From: Orientallactaga sibirica
Taxonomy: Eukaryota > Chordata > Mammalia > Rodentia > Dipodidae
Reading direction: 5' to 3'
Length of the DNA: 64,000 nucleotides
Assembly (NCBI GenBank): GCA_036365145.1
Contig: JAEOAD010000024.1
Location: 10,696,501 to 10,760,500 of the forward strand
Shown here piece by piece: positions 1 to 12,294 of this stretch. Made by a program: the position numbers and the translations under genes. The notes beneath the pieces were generated by a model that saw nothing but the letters and a program-made list of their open reading frames with translations, was not told where the DNA came from and made no database searches. The first letter of the stretch is position 1, and each line of letters starts with the position of its first letter.

Positions 1-423
1 GTGACCAGTTTGCTGTTCCGTGACCTAGTCACCATTGTGTTCTACCTCACCATGACCCAGAAACAGTGGAATGTCTGTGTATCTGAACCTCTCAAACTGA
101 GCCAAAGTGAATCAATCCTCCCCTTGAGTCGTTTTGTGAAATATTTAGGCACAGTGATGAAAAGTCTCACAACTGTAGTTTGTAATAAAGAGATGGAGTA
201 ATGTCTGTGACTAATTCTCTCAACGTGATAATTAAGCTTTCAGAACTGGTAAATGGGAAGAAAACCAAAAAAGCAGAAAGAAGTTGTAAGTAGAGCTTAC
301 TGGGCAAATCTGATGGGAGCTAAAAGGTCAAAACACTGGAATAAGAATGTGGGGAAAAATATTGTCCTCAGAAGTTTCCAAAAGGGTGAAGAATTTTATT
401 GTAAATTGAAGTAGAGTTCATTC

Positions 424-852
424 ATGTTTTCTATGGAAATAGAGCACCTGCACAACTTGCTCACACAAGGATTCTTGGGAAAAATGTTTCTATACCTTCA
501 AATACCTAAGCAGTTAATCATTCCTGTAGAAATGATCCATGGGGACCCTGCTACAGTAATACCTGAATACCTTTACATTATAGATGAGGTGCTTGTTTCA
601 CTGTCATGCAGAGTGAAAGATTTGCAGAATCATGAAGACTTCCATCCATGTTTAAAAGGGATAGTTGAAAGCCAGACAGTATATAGTGGGAGCAGAATCC
701 CTGAAAATGTTCCTCACTGGGTAAGGATTGAAACTCTAAGCATGGGGCCTAAGATGATAAGATGTATCATATGTCAAGGGAAGTCAGAGATTCCAGAAAT
801 ATGGGATGTCTCTCCTCAAAACTTGCAGGCAGTGAGCAAAACCAATACCTAA
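424..852 (+). other. Unassigned 142-codon open frame, probably repeat-derived
   Basis: An uninterrupted frame starting MFSMEIEHLHNLL and ending LQAVSKTNT. I do not recognise the protein, and I see no signal peptide, membrane segment or motif. It is antisense to KLHL1. The sequence some 270-300 nt downstream (1120-1165, 'acttgaacttttgagcaatg') resembles the internal region of ERVL-MaLR elements, so the frame may be a relic of such an element. A chance open frame of this length is also possible. Confidence 0.3.
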
Positions 853-1164
853 GGGAGCTTTCATGGGATGCGCCTTGCAAGGACTTTGGGGTGGTATAAT
901 TCTAACCCTTAGGTACTAATGTGCCCCAAATTCCAGTAATGTAATTATAGAATTGGATGCATGCTCTGTGAGGATGTGGTCTTGCTTCATTCCCATCCCT
1001 TTTTATTATGTTATCATTTCTCCCTACTGCACTGGGAATGTTTACTCTTCCAGTGTGTCTTGGAAGCCTATGACTTTTTAATTTTTTATTACAGAGGGTC
1101 ACACAGTAAAGAATTTGCCTTGAGTCTGAGAAGATGTTCAACTTGAACTTTTGAGCAATGCTGT

Positions 1165-1505
1165 GATGTTGTAGTTACCTTCTTGTTCCTAGAACAACAC
1201 ATCCAACCAACAGCAATTGATGGGAGGAAAGATTTTATTTTGGCTTACAGTCTCAAGGGGAAGCTTTGTGATGGCAGGGGAAAGGACGGCAGGGCAGTCT
1301 GGACATCACTCCTGGCCACAGCAGGTGGAAGAGAGCAGTAAGGTGAGCTCTGGCAAGGAGGAGCTAGCAATAACACTCCTAAGCCCTCCTCCAACAAAAC
1401 ACTTCCTCCAGAAATGTTATACCTCCCAAACTGCCAACAACTGGGGACCAATCATTGAAAAGGCATGAGTTTGTGGAGGACATGAGGACCACTGTTGGTG
1501 ATATA
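1165..1505 (+). mobile_element. Rodent medium-length interspersed repeat ('ttattttggcttaca' family)
   Basis: Contains the diagnostic stretch GATTTTATTTTGGCTTACAG, then CTCAAGGGGAAGC and a 'tggacatcact…ggccaca' block, ending near 'ggcatgagtttgtggagga'. Other copies are at 10960, 23305, 41380 and 47853, with related variants at 14461, 15712, 30568, 51300 and 52915. I do not assign a database family name. The frames in it are non-coding. Confidence 0.75.
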
Positions 1506-1975
1506 AGGGAACTTTTGCAGATGGTCTGAATGCATTTTCATTGTGATATGGACATGTGCACTTGGCGGCCAGGGGCAGAACATCATAGCTGGATGTGAAA
1601 TGTCCTACAAAGGATTACATGATGAGGCTTGAGCCACAGTTGGTTGCACTAATTCCAGAGAAGGAGAAATTTCAGGAGAATGTGCAGCCTAAGCAGCAGA
1701 AAGAGGATACTGGAGGTGGATTCTTAGAGGCTATATCTTGTCATGTGCCATTCTATCTCTCACTCTCTTTCTCTCCCCAGTTCCAGTCTCCCAAGAAGTG
1801 ACCCAAGTGACTTTTCTATTTCCATGTTCCATGATGTCACCAGGCAACCATGGGCTGAAGCTATTAAAACCAATATATAAATTGAATCTATTCTTTTGTT
1901 GTTGTTGTTCAGTTAAGTATTTAGTGGCAATAATAAAACACACAAACACAGCAACCCTTATGGTACACTGATCCT
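1506..1975. other. Possible repeat-derived intronic sequence
   Basis: Contains a stretch (1560-1790) whose style resembles old rodent repeats, but I cannot match it to a family. Small frames on both strands are not supported as genes. Confidence 0.3.
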
Positions 1976-2978
1976 GCTCTGTGGTCTACAAAACAGTGCA
2001 ATATATTTTTTTTTCTCTGAGAAAAATTCTAAAACATTGACAAGTGGTTAATAGGAATTCCACAATAAAAGCTCAAATATCAGAAAATTTACTTACCTTA
2101 TAATTAAATAATTCAATGAGTTTTCCCACAGAATTCAAACAATGCAATTTTGATTTATGATGAATGGAAATTATTACTAGGGTGTGAGGGGCATGAATTA
2201 CAAAACTTTGTATCCTGTTCAAGAAAAATGGATATTCATCTTCCTATTTTAAGCATGGTGATGTACTTATGCCATAGTCTTGTTGTAGGAATTCTACTTT
2301 ATATTATTTACTTTATAAATCTGTTGCTCAATTTATAGCACAGAGACTTTCTAAAGGTTTGTCAAAACTTAAACATTAAAAATATGATTCTTACTCATCT
2401 ATGTTTTTATAGCAAAGGACTCATAACTGAAATTACTATACAGTACATGAGCATATATGTTAAAGCATTATTTTGAATTATATTTTAGTTTTAACTTTCT
2501 TAATAACTGTCATTTGAGCATGATAAATTTATGAGGCTTGACATTTTTAGTCAAATGGTGTATTAATTTCAAACTAAATATTTGTTTTCTTAACTCCATT
2601 GTAATTGCCACATGGTTTTATGTCTCAAAAGTTTTTCACATAACATTCCTGCCAATTTTTCTAGCATTCTTTAAAAATGTAGGAATGTATATTCCATAAA
2701 GTAAAAATATAAATATTGATATTTATTATTTGGTATGATAGAATGCATGGCAAAAATATGCTGTGAAGTGCTGTAAAACATTTGAAGTACTATTACTCTA
2801 CACCGAAATCTATATGCCTTTGGTAAACATAGATCCACCCCCATTTTATAAATGATCCCTCACCCTCACAAGGATATACTAACTGTGTTTAATTAACATT
2901 TATTCATTCCACAACAGAGGCATACCTTAATGTGGTGACATTTGGTGACAGGCTAGTGACTTCTACTTAACTCTTGTC
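1976..2978. other. Unannotated AT-rich intron
   Basis: About 1 kb of AT-rich intron. I see no gene, SINE or long tandem repeat in it. Confidence 0.5.
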
Positions 2979-3145
2979 TTTTTTATTTTGTTTTGTTTTT
3001 GTTTTTGTTTTAGGGAGGTTCTCTCTCTAGCCCAGGATGACCTGGAATTCACTATGTAGTCTCATGGTGGCCTCGAATCAGCAATCCTCCTACCTCTACC
3101 TCTTGAGTGCAGGGATTAAAGGTATGTGCCACCAAGCCCAGCAAC
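2979..3145 (-). mobile_element. B1 SINE
   Basis: Reads as the complement of B1: T-rich tail, then 'agcccaggatgacctggaattcact', 'ggattaaaggtatgtgccacc'. Diverged but nearly full length. Confidence 0.88.
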
Positions 3146-4040
3146 TTTTTGTATTATTTTTTGTGTTATTGTTTTTCTCTGAAAGTCTCTCTCTTGAAGT
3201 AATATAATTTATATTATAGATTCTTTTTCTTTTTCAGAGAATAACCACACATTTGAAAATTAAGATGAAGGTGTTCATAAAATGTGTACAAAAACATCTT
3301 TATATTTATTCCCCTGAAGGCTTGAAAAAAGAAAGTTTGTGTGAAAAGAGTATTTATTAAGTTTCTTATATCCCCAATGCAGCAGAACAAAGAGCTGTAC
3401 TGAGTACCTAAAAATGGACAATGACAATGTGATTTTATTTAAAGGGAGCAATATAATAAAAATATTTTATTGAACACCTTTTCTGAATAAAATGACAAGA
3501 TAATACAATGTTTGTATGATCACGTTAATACACTTTAAAATTTGACCAAAATAGGTACAAATTTCTATATATATGCCACCATAATATTGCTCTAGAATGT
3601 ATGACTTCAATTTAGAATTTGACTTTTCGTTTTTCTAGCAAAAGTAATGTCCTTCATAAAATCTGTAAAAACACCAGAATTCGAGTTTTTCTTTCTTGTT
3701 GGAGGCTTGGGTCAGGGTGACCTCAAGGTCATCTTAGATCCCTCCCACTGCTTTGTTTTCTGTACTGCCTGGCTACCTATGTTACTGACAATTAGTTTTT
3801 TCCTTCTTTTCTGGATCATATTCCACTTGGACTTGTTTCTTCAGTAATGATTTATAATCTATCTTAATTGATAATCTTGAATTTACATGCATATATGCAA
3901 CTCAGTAGTAATCTGCTTTGGAATACTCCCCAAATGAAAAGCAGGATGCACAGCACTTGGAGGCTGTTGGCACTGTTGGAAAAAAAGCTCTTGTGGCAAT
4001 AGTGGAAGCTGCCCATACTTTCTTTTACCTTTCTCCTTTT
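3146..4040. other. Unannotated intron
   Basis: AT-rich intron with no recognised exon or repeat; a 66-codon frame at 3647-3847 has no supporting features. Confidence 0.45.
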
Positions 4041-4270
4041 TCTATTGACAACTTCCATATATAGACAATATACCATAATAACAATCTCCTCCCACCATGT
4101 AGCCTTTCCTCCTTCTAAATCCCACCTCCACCAAATCCCCCAATTTTCCATCTAGTATGATGATATGATGGAGAGTGGAGTTCTGAAGGGTAATGGGGGG
4201 GGATGGGAGGGAAATATCATGATTTATTTTCTGTAAGTATAGAAGTTGTCAATAAAAATAAAAATTAAAA
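4041..4270. repeat. Two L1 3' ends in head-to-head inverted arrangement
   Basis: 4041-4145 carries an antisense L1 3' end (ttgacaacttccatatatag at its left edge). 4150-4270 carries the same end in sense (ending gtatagaagttgtcaataaa, with an A-rich tail). The arms are imperfect inverted copies of about 100 nt separated by only a few bases. Single copies of the same end occur at 21660-21835 (+) and 41095-41270 (-). Confidence 0.75.
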
Positions 4271-4325
4271 AAATACAATGTGAATTTTAATCATAACAAA
4301 ATCACTTCTTTTACTGCCTGCATTC

Positions 4326-4494
4326 TTTTTTTTTTTTTTTTTTTTTTTTTTGATTTTTGAGGTAGGGTCTCACTCTGGCCCAAGCTGACCTGGAATTAAC
4401 TATGTGGTCTCAGGGTGGCCTTGAACTCACGGCAATACTCCTACCTCTACCTCCTGAGTGTGGGATTAAAGGTGTGGGTCATCATGCCTGGCTC
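4326..4494 (-). mobile_element. B1 SINE with target-site duplication
   Basis: A 25-nt T tract followed by complement of B1. Flanked by near-identical 12-mers CTGCCTGCATTC (4314-4325) and CTGCTTGCATTT (4495-4506), the target-site duplication. Confidence 0.9.
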
Positions 4495-6519
4495 CTGCTT
4501 GCATTTCTTAAAAGTCATACTGAATGTGTAATGATGTGGTATAAATCCTCTCTCACGAGGTAAAATAGCAATTGTTGGATGTAATTAAGATTAATTTGAC
4601 CTGCAATATTAATGCTGAATTAACACCAGAAGTACAAGAAACATTTCTAACTGGGATGGTCACAAAGATTTGTGTCTTCGCAGTGAAGGTGAGATAATCA
4701 ACAGAAACTCCCCTGGCAGGTAAAATGACTTTTTTCTTGGAAAGACCTCTTCCTTTCCACCATAAAAATACATGGCATCAGGGAACTGAAGGTTCTTTCC
4801 TATGAGCTGGAAAAGTCATAAATGGGAATTTTTTAAACACATGAGCTATAAACAGTAATTTCACTTAACACATGAGCCTCTCTCCTAACTGTAAACATTA
4901 GTGAGGAAGCAAAGAGAGTTATTTTACTTTGTACTTTCCCCAGAATTCTTTGGGGGAACTATGTCAACTCCTTTAGTTATCTCTTAACAACCTGGAAAGT
5001 GGAAAGAAATTCCAGAAAATATTTATTTGTGTGTACAAAGCAATTGGGGTTTGTCTGACAAGATGCCATGCACAGTTTTGAGTTGTTTCTATAGCTTTGT
5101 GCAAACTGGTGACCTTGAACTGGTTATATCCACAATGTACTTCATGTTCAAAGAAAAAGTACTGAAGTGAAACAGAAGCAATGGGAAAGGGTCACTGAGG
5201 CAGGCATCAAGTGGAGCTAGACTTACAAAGAGCAAAAGTAAAAAATAAATAAAGAAATAAATGGTTTTTCTTTCATTAAATCACTTTTCTTCAGAACAAG
5301 CCATGCAGTATTTTAAAGTTATTTCAACTACCTAATTGCAAAGACTCAGGATACTTTAATACAGAATTGTAAGTGAATAATATTCTTAGAGCTATATGAC
5401 AATTACTATTGAGTTACATATTTCAAAAATTATCCAGTGGTATAATTTCAGAATGAAAAGCTGGTCTTGAAGAGCTCTCAATGGCATGGCTTGTGCAGTG
5501 TAAGCCAAGGAAATAAAAATCAGGTCAAGATTGTTAATGGCCAATTTTTCACTTTCCAATTTTACCTTCAACAATACTGATAATGGTACAAAAGGTGACA
5601 AAATCAGAATAAAATGATCTAGCCACGTTCTTTGAATAGAAATAAAAAAAAACTATTTATCTCCAAAGTTCAATAAATTATTCATTAAAACTGTAAAAAT
5701 CCAAGAGATAGGCTAAATATGAAAATACCTTCATGGATACTATAAGACAGTAGACTGATAGGAGAAAATACTTTTCATTAACTAATTGAAGTTTTTTCTA
5801 ATTCTTTATTATTTCAACTAAACTCCTTCCTATCACATTCTTCTTAGTCATGTTAAGAACATTTGTTCATAATTCATGGGAAATATGTGGTATTTTCCGA
5901 TACCTGGTTGTTGATCAAAATCAATTTGTTCACCTGTGGGAACACCTAGGTCATCAACAAGGAGATGATGCCACAGAGAGAAATTAGAGATGATTTGATT
6001 CTCTCTCACCTGTCCATTCAACTCATCACTATCTAAGGGAATAATTGTGGCTCTTGAGGGCTTGGCATGTCATCTGCACACTTAACATGTCTCTGTAAGC
6101 CTCATTTAATGTCCACAGCTATTCTGTAGAAGGTGATAAAACAATATAATAATCTCATTCTCTATTTCTTTCACTTCATTTTCAAAAGAATATCAATTCA
6201 AATGCTTCTGTTTTTAAGTTGACTTTTTTTTTTTTTTCTGTGACAATAAGTATTCTGCCAGAAATGCCTTATTCATTGTTAGAAAAGCTCTCTGCTATCC
6301 TGCTGCCACTCTGCATGGAGGAAAGAACACTGTGGGTGCTTTCTGTCAACAAGAGATCAGCCTTCTCAAAATCTTCCTTGTCCTTTCACATATCAAAATA
6401 AGGCTGTTTCCTTACCACCAGGTCCCTAGCTCCTTTCATGCAGGGCCTATTTCTCTGTATCATGCAGCAAATTTAATGTCTTCTCACATACAGACACGCC
6501 TCACTTTTATGGTTAAGAT

Positions 6520-6520
<1 letters not shown>
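4495..6520. other. Unannotated intron
   Basis: About 2 kb without recognised SINEs, L1 or exons. AT-rich throughout; short frames on both strands lack any supporting feature. Confidence 0.5.

Positions 6521-6523
<3 letters not shown>

Positions 6524-6560
<37 letters not shown>
6524..6560. repeat. (TG)n microsatellite
   Basis: Uninterrupted GT dinucleotides, about 18 units. Confidence 0.97.
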
Positions 6561-6842
6561 AATTACAAAATTGCAAAAGGGGATTGACCAACAAAGATCT
6601 AAGTACAGTAAAGGAAAAATGGAAAACACTGTAATTGCAACTACAACAGAATTATAGACATTTATGCCTGGCTGGTTCAGGATCGTGTCCAATAATCTAA
6701 CTGCTTCCTTTTATTGAATTACTTGGCTTCCTGTGTAAGGGCTGTGCAGGCTATTCTCCAAACTTCAAGAATGCTCTTAGAGAAGCAAGAACAAGAGAAT
6801 GCCTGTGATGTGACCTTGTAAATCTAAGAAACTTCCCACTCT

Positions 6843-7075
6843 AGGGGCTGGGATGTGGCTCAGTTGGTGGAGTGCTTTTGTAGCATGGATGAAGTCTGGG
6901 ATTCACTTTCCAGGCACCACATCGCCCCACATAAACTGGGCATGATACTGCACACATAAAATTCCAGCATTCAGGTAAAGGTAAGAGGATAAAGAAGTTC
7001 AAGGACATTCTCATCCTCAGCTATTTTATAAATTTTAGGCCAGCCCTGGAGTACATGATATTCATCTCCAAAAAT
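6843..7075 (+). mobile_element. ID/B4-like composite SINE
   Basis: Begins ggggctgggatgtggctcag, the A-box region of an ID-type tRNA-derived SINE, followed by a B1-like right half ('ctgggcatgat…ccagcattcagg'). Strongly diverged. Confidence 0.7.
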
Positions 7076-7139
7076 AAAGAGTACATTAACATAAAGAAGG
7101 AAACTACCTACTTCAGCTATTGGTACATTATATTTGACC

Positions 7140-7282
7140 AAAAAAATGTGCCAGCTGGACCACATGACTTCATTCAAAGCACTAAGGAGCCAGAGGTAGG
7201 AGGACTGCTGTGGATTTGAGGCCAGCCCAGGACTACAGATTGAGTTCCAGGCCAGCATCTTCTAGAGTAAGACTTTACCTTG

Positions 7283-7331
<49 letters not shown>
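7140..7331 (+). mobile_element. Diverged B1 SINE with 49-nt poly(A)
   Basis: B1 right part (gaggtaggaggactgctg, 'gaggccagcccaggactacag') ending in an unbroken run of A at 7283-7331. Such a long pure A tail suggests late expansion. Confidence 0.8.
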
Positions 7332-7337
<6 letters not shown>

Positions 7338-7362
7338 AATTTATAAAAACAAAAACTCTTTT

Positions 7363-7575
7363 AGGGCTGGAGAGATTGCTACATAGTTAAAGGCACTTGC
7401 TTGCAAAGCCTCATAGGCCAGTTTCAATTTCCCAGTAATCACACAAAGCCATATCAAGTTGCCCATTCATCTGGTGTTTGCAGTTGCAGGAGGGCCTGAG
7501 CACCCATATTCATTCATTCATTCTCTCGCTCTTTCTCCCTGTCTCTTTTTTAAATAAATAAAATATTTATTTTTA
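7363..7575 (+). mobile_element. B2-like SINE
   Basis: Starts agggctggagagattgct (tRNA-derived head), continues 'cacttgcttgcaaagcc' and ends with a CT-rich tract and AAATAAATAAAAT. Confidence 0.88.
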
Positions 7576-7883
7576 GAAAAGAATATGATACTGGAAATGG
7601 AGTAGAGTATTTTTAAAAGACCATTTTTTCCTAAAGAAAAAATATTTGCATAATCAGAAAGTCATACTTTATTTTCAACATATGTCCCTATAAAGTTATT
7701 TAACATGATATAGTTAGATTGCCAATATATGAAGCCATTATCTACACCAAACAGTGCGTCACAGACATTGGCAACAGTCATCTTATAAAGAAGTGACTGA
7801 AATAGCAGATGTAAATTATGAAGAAAAATACCTCAAAGTAAAACATTATGACCATCAACCACACACTATTAGCATATTTGAGG

Positions 7884-8012
7884 AAGCTGGGGAGATAGCT
7901 CAGTCACTGATGTGCTTGCCTTAGAGCCAAGAAGACCTGAATTTGATCCATAGAAGGTATATAAACAAACAGAAAACCTGAGTGCTGTGGTACACACCAC
8001 AGACCACATTTC

Positions 8013-8053
<41 letters not shown>
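7884..8053 (+). mobile_element. ID/B4-like SINE ending in a (TG)n tract
   Basis: Head 'gctggggagatagctcag' and 'cctgaatttgatcc' (B-box region). The element runs into 19 TG units at 8016-8053. Confidence 0.7.
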
Positions 8054-8054
<1 letters not shown>

Positions 8055-8067
8055 ACAAACAGATTCT

Positions 8068-8150
8068 AGAGCTGTGGATATAGTTCAGGGATGTAGCACT
8101 TGCTTAACAAAGATAGGTTCTGGGTTTAATCCCTATCAACACCATTGCTC
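8068..8150 (+). mobile_element. ID-like SINE
   Basis: Short tRNA-derived unit: 'gctgtggatatagttcaggg' then 'ttctgggtttaatcccta'. Confidence 0.65.
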
Positions 8151-8284
8151 CTTCAAAAGCAGATTGTTAAAAAAAATAATTTTGGATCATCACATGTTAA
8201 TAACTAAATAGAATATACTATATTTAAACTTGAAAATTAAAGCTATTTATTTTATTCATTTAAGTTAACATAAATAGCATTTCT

Positions 8285-8450
8285 TTAAGATATAGGCTTT
8301 TTTATTCTTTTTAAAAATTTTTATTATTATTATTGCTATTGCTATTAAGATGTTTTGTATGGATACATCATGTGTTGGTATCTTTTCCCTCATCCTTGCC
8401 CCTGTTCCATTGGGGATGCTCCTCAGTGGAATTGCATTTTATAACTGATT
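8285..8450 (-). mobile_element. L1 3' UTR fragment (antisense)
   Basis: Matches the left part of the larger antisense L1 piece at 52315 ('acatcatgtgttggt', 'tcctcagtgga'), in a shorter, diverged form. Confidence 0.6.
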
Positions 8451-8832
8451 AACACTGAATTTAAGGCATGATTATTCATTAACAACCTCAAATACTTTGA
8501 GTACATAACATTTTACTCATTTCAGTAATATTAGATTGACCTTTATTTATTAAAAATAGTAAAGAAATTTGCCAAACTACAGGATACATCATATACACAC
8601 TGTGACTACATAATATTGATCACTCTTCTGAATGAACAGATGCCTTTTCTCCCCTTTCTCTCAGCATGCAGAGCTGAAGTTCTTGAATAATATGCTAATG
8701 AGTAATAGAGTGAATTAAATGTTTGTATTCAGTTGAATTTTGCCCTAGATATTATAAAATCATCTTATTATGGCTATACAATTATGTATGTTTATATTCC
8801 TAAGCCACATTAATGTTTCTTAAAAGCCTCTG

Positions 8833-9047
8833 TTTTTAAGATTTTATTTATTTGTTTGAGAGAGAGGAAGAAAGAAAAAGGCAGAGAGAGAGAGAGAGAA
8901 AATGGGTGTGCCAGTGCATCCAGCACATTGTAAACGAACTCCAGACTCATGTGCATCTGGCTTACATGGGTCCTGCAGAATTGAACCAAGGTTCCCTTGG
9001 CTTTGCAGGCAAGAGGCTAAACTGCTAAGTCATCTTTCCAGTCCCAA
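8833..9047 (-). mobile_element. B2-like SINE
   Basis: Complement of the element: T-rich tail, GA tract, 'atctggcttacatgggtcct', 'ttggctttgcaggcaag' and a truncated head 'catctttccagtccc'. Confidence 0.9.
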
Positions 9048-9390
9048 AGCCTCTTTTTAAAAGTCAAGTGTCAATAGGATGGGAGATATGGCTTACAGAA
9101 AAGTTTTGAAAAGCTGACATTAATGTAAGATTCGCCCTATAAGACTAGTATATTAAAAAAATGCCCATAAAAATTCTAAGATGCCCAACTTGCTATACAG
9201 TTCATAAAATATGATTAGTAGAATAGACACAATTGAACAGCAAATGGGTTTCATAATATATATGAAAGGGGAAAATAGAAAATCTTTAATTTTTTAAATC
9301 ATAACATTTAGTAAGAATTTTTGAGATGTTTCTTTATACACTATATTGGAGAATTAATGTAATTGATACAATCTTTTAAACAATGTAGTA

Positions 9391-9538
9391 AGCTGCGCAT
9401 GGTGTCACATGCCATTAATCCCACCACTAGGGAGGCAGAGATAGGAGGATCTTCCTGAGATCAAGGCCATCCTGAGACTACATAGTGAATTCCAGGTCAG
9501 CCTGAGCTAGAGTGAGAACCTACATTGTAAAACCAAAA

Positions 9539-9585
<47 letters not shown>

Positions 9586-9780
9586 AAATAAAAAATAAAT
9601 AAATAAAATAAAAAGCCAGGTGTGGTGGTGCACACTTTTAATCCCATCCCAGCACTCAGGAGGCAGAGGTAGGAGGATTGCCATGAGTTCGATGCCACCC
9701 TGAGACTACATTGTAAATTCCAGGTCAGCCTGAGCTAGAGTGAGACTCTATCTCAAAAAACCAAAAAATAAAATAATATA
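9391..9780 (+). mobile_element. Tandem pair of B1 SINEs with (AAAT)n between
   Basis: First B1 9391-9530, (AAAT)n 9536-9612, second B1 9615-9760, both sense. The 11-mer AATGTAGTAAG occurs at 9382-9392 and again at 9796-9806, so one target-site duplication encloses both units. They either arrived together or the second landed in the tail of the first. Confidence 0.88.
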
Positions 9781-9928
9781 AATAAATAAATGGATAATGT
9801 AGTAAGTATAATAGCAAGTCAGATTTTTGCTGGCATGTATAAAAGACATTCCTATTAAACCTCAGATTTATTATCAATCAAAAACTAGTGAAATAATTCA
9901 GATTATGGTAATGTAAAATAGGTGTAAT

Positions 9929-10121
9929 ATTTTTAAGATTTATTTATTTATTAGAAAGAGAGAGTGAGAATGGGTGCAAAAGAGCCTTTAGTGACTGCAA
10001 CCGAACTCCAGACACATGTGCCACCTTGTGCATCTGGCTTATGTGGGACCTGGAGAATCAAACCTGGGTCCTTAGGCTTCGCAGGCCAGTGCCTTAACTG
10101 CTAAGCCATTTCTCCAGCCCC
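9929..10121 (-). mobile_element. B2-like SINE with perfect target-site duplication
   Basis: Antisense element flanked by 13-mers AAATAGGTGTAAT at 9916-9928 and 10122-10134. Ends 'aagccatttctccagcccc'. Confidence 0.95.
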
Positions 10122-10134
10122 AAATAGGTGTAAT

Positions 10135-10470
10135 CTTGATGTGAGGAGAAGTGAGTGCTGTAAGTATGATGGCCTGAGAGGGCCTAAGACTGCTTGAGTT
10201 CAAATATCCATGACCCATGTAAAGAGTCTGGCATGGCTACACACATGTGTAACTCTAGTCCTGTGCAGAGTAAAGACCTGAGAACTGTTGGGGTTCTTCA
10301 AAACTTCATTTTTGTGATCAGAGAGACTCTATCTCAAGAAATCACACATATGACATAGGAAGGATGCTCAGTGTTATCTTGCCTCCACAAACTTGCCAGT
10401 GCACCTGCACATACATGTGCATATACCATGTACATTATACCACATACATACACACCATATATAAAATCTC
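10135..10470 (+). mobile_element. B4-like composite repeat
   Basis: Decayed tRNA-derived head ('gcttgagttcaaatatcc') joined to a B1-like part ('ggcatggctacacacatgtg', 'gagactctatctcaag') and CA-rich end. Old copy. Confidence 0.55.
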
Positions 10471-10959
10471 TTCCTTAACTACCTACTGGATGGTACAAAT
10501 TATGATGGCTGGTTGAGCTCTGTCATTTTAAAAATACTCTCAATGATAGCTTGCTATTAGTAGTAAATGTGATTTTATATGTGGTGTTGTTATTTGTCAA
10601 TTTTGAATTTCCAAGGGATAAATTACCGAGGAATAATATCTTTGAATCATAATATTGTTTCTTTTCCTGAAATATGAAATGGGAAAAGTTTTTCAGATAA
10701 CCATATTCATTTCTTTAACTTTTGCTTTTCACGTGATCAGAATATTGTGAATAAGGCAGAATTTCTTATTAGTATAAAGTCCATACTGATAAATTATATA
10801 TCATACTTTCAGGCTAACACTTCTTATAATGGTGTGTTTTATCCCACATTTGGCATCCATGAAGATCAATTTATTTATGGTAGTTTTATTTGGCAGATAT
10901 TTGCTAAAAGCCTACAATAAATTGCATGTATTTATGTAATTATTTTGCATTGAGGTTCA
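10471..10959. other. Unannotated intron
   Basis: AT-rich; nothing recognised. Confidence 0.45.
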
Positions 10960-11279
10960 CATTGCTGGCAGAAATCACCCAGCCAATAGCAGTTTGTGGG
11001 AAAAGAGGTTTATTTTGGCTTACAGCCTCAAGGGGAAGCTCCATGATGTCAGGGAAAATGATGGCAAGTGCAGAAGGTGGACATCACTTCCTGGCCAACA
11101 TCAGGTGGACAACAGGAACAGGAGAGTGTGGCCAACACCAGCGAAGGAAAACTGGCTATAATACTCATAAGCCTGCCCTCAACAATATACCACCTCCAGG
11201 AGGCTTTAATTCCAAATTGCCATCAGCTGGGGACCTAGTATTATGGTGGACACATGATTCAAACCACCACAAATTATAA
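10960..11279 (+). mobile_element. Rodent interspersed repeat ('ttattttggcttaca' family)
   Basis: Well preserved copy: 'tttattttggcttacagcc', 'atgatgtcagggaaaatg', 'tccaggaggctttaattcc', ending 'caaaccaccaca'. The 117-codon frame over it is non-coding. Confidence 0.8.
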
Positions 11280-11899
11280 AAAAAGAACGATCTCAAATTG
11301 CTTATAATAGGGAAAAAGAATAAATGTAGAAACTGAGCACTCATGAGTTTTGCTTGTGAGTCTGAATATTTTCTAATGTTTCCTGAGACTATATGGGCTC
11401 CAGAGCATAAATTATATATTCACCTTTAAGAATGGGATCTGTATGTATGGGATTTGAAGAAATCATTGATAAATGAGTACCTGCTTTGGAACTAAGGCTG
11501 TAGATGTAGAGTTATTAAATAAAGTTTACAGATGTAGAATTTACATATGAATATTTTTCTACTAAATTTGTGAATAAATCACAATTAAGAAGATAAATGT
11601 CCATGGCCTACTTTACAAACATGCAAAAACTTAGAAAGTTCAGGTAATCAACTGCTTAACTAAAAGCACAATGACAAATTTCCAAAAGTTTTAGGATGTG
11701 AAATAGTAATTTATGAAGAATATTTTATAATACAGAAACCAACCGGAAATTCTGATTGTTAGGGAATATATTTATGCTGAAGTGCCCTGTATTTGGATTC
11801 TAGTAATTGCACTAATTACACAGCAGCATTACTTTTTAAGTTGTTAATTTATATAACAGTACCTCTTGTACTATTGGTAGGTAGTGACTTCTTTCCTAG
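11280..11899. other. Unannotated AT-rich intron
   Basis: No exon, SINE or tandem repeat recognised. Confidence 0.45.
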
Positions 11900-12245
11900 G
11901 GGGGCCTTGTGCTGGTTTAAATTGGTTTTGACTTGACAGAAGGGAGAACCAGCTTGGAGATAAGTCTCTGTACATATCTGTGAGGGATTTTCTAGATCAG
12001 GTTGAATTGGGAATAAGCACTCTAACTTCCAGAATGAATAGGAAAGAGAAAGCTAGCTGAACACTCATCGCTCTCCCCTTTCTTACTGCAGATGCAATGT
12101 GCCCGGCTGCGTCAAGTTCCTAGTGCTATGCTGTCCCCTCCTTCATGATGCAATGTACCCTTGAACCATGAGCTAAAATAAACTCATCCTGTTAACCTTG
12201 CTTTTGTCAGATATTCTGCCATATCAATGAGAAAAGTCACTAAGA
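11900..12245 (+). mobile_element. Rodent interspersed repeat ('aataaa…cctgttaacct' family)
   Basis: Begins 'gtgctggtttaaattggt' and ends with 'gagctaaaataaactcatcc' and 'tgagaaaagtcactaaga'. Other copies end in the same way at 12970, 28550 and 61080. Family name not assigned. Confidence 0.65.
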
Positions 12246-12294
12246 TACGCCAAATGAAATTCCATGTCTGACCATATTCCCTTGAAGAGAATAT

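Noticed and set aside
10926..11279. 117-codon plus-strand frame
   Set aside because: It is contained almost wholly in the 'ttattttggcttaca' repeat, which gives similar frames at its other copies.
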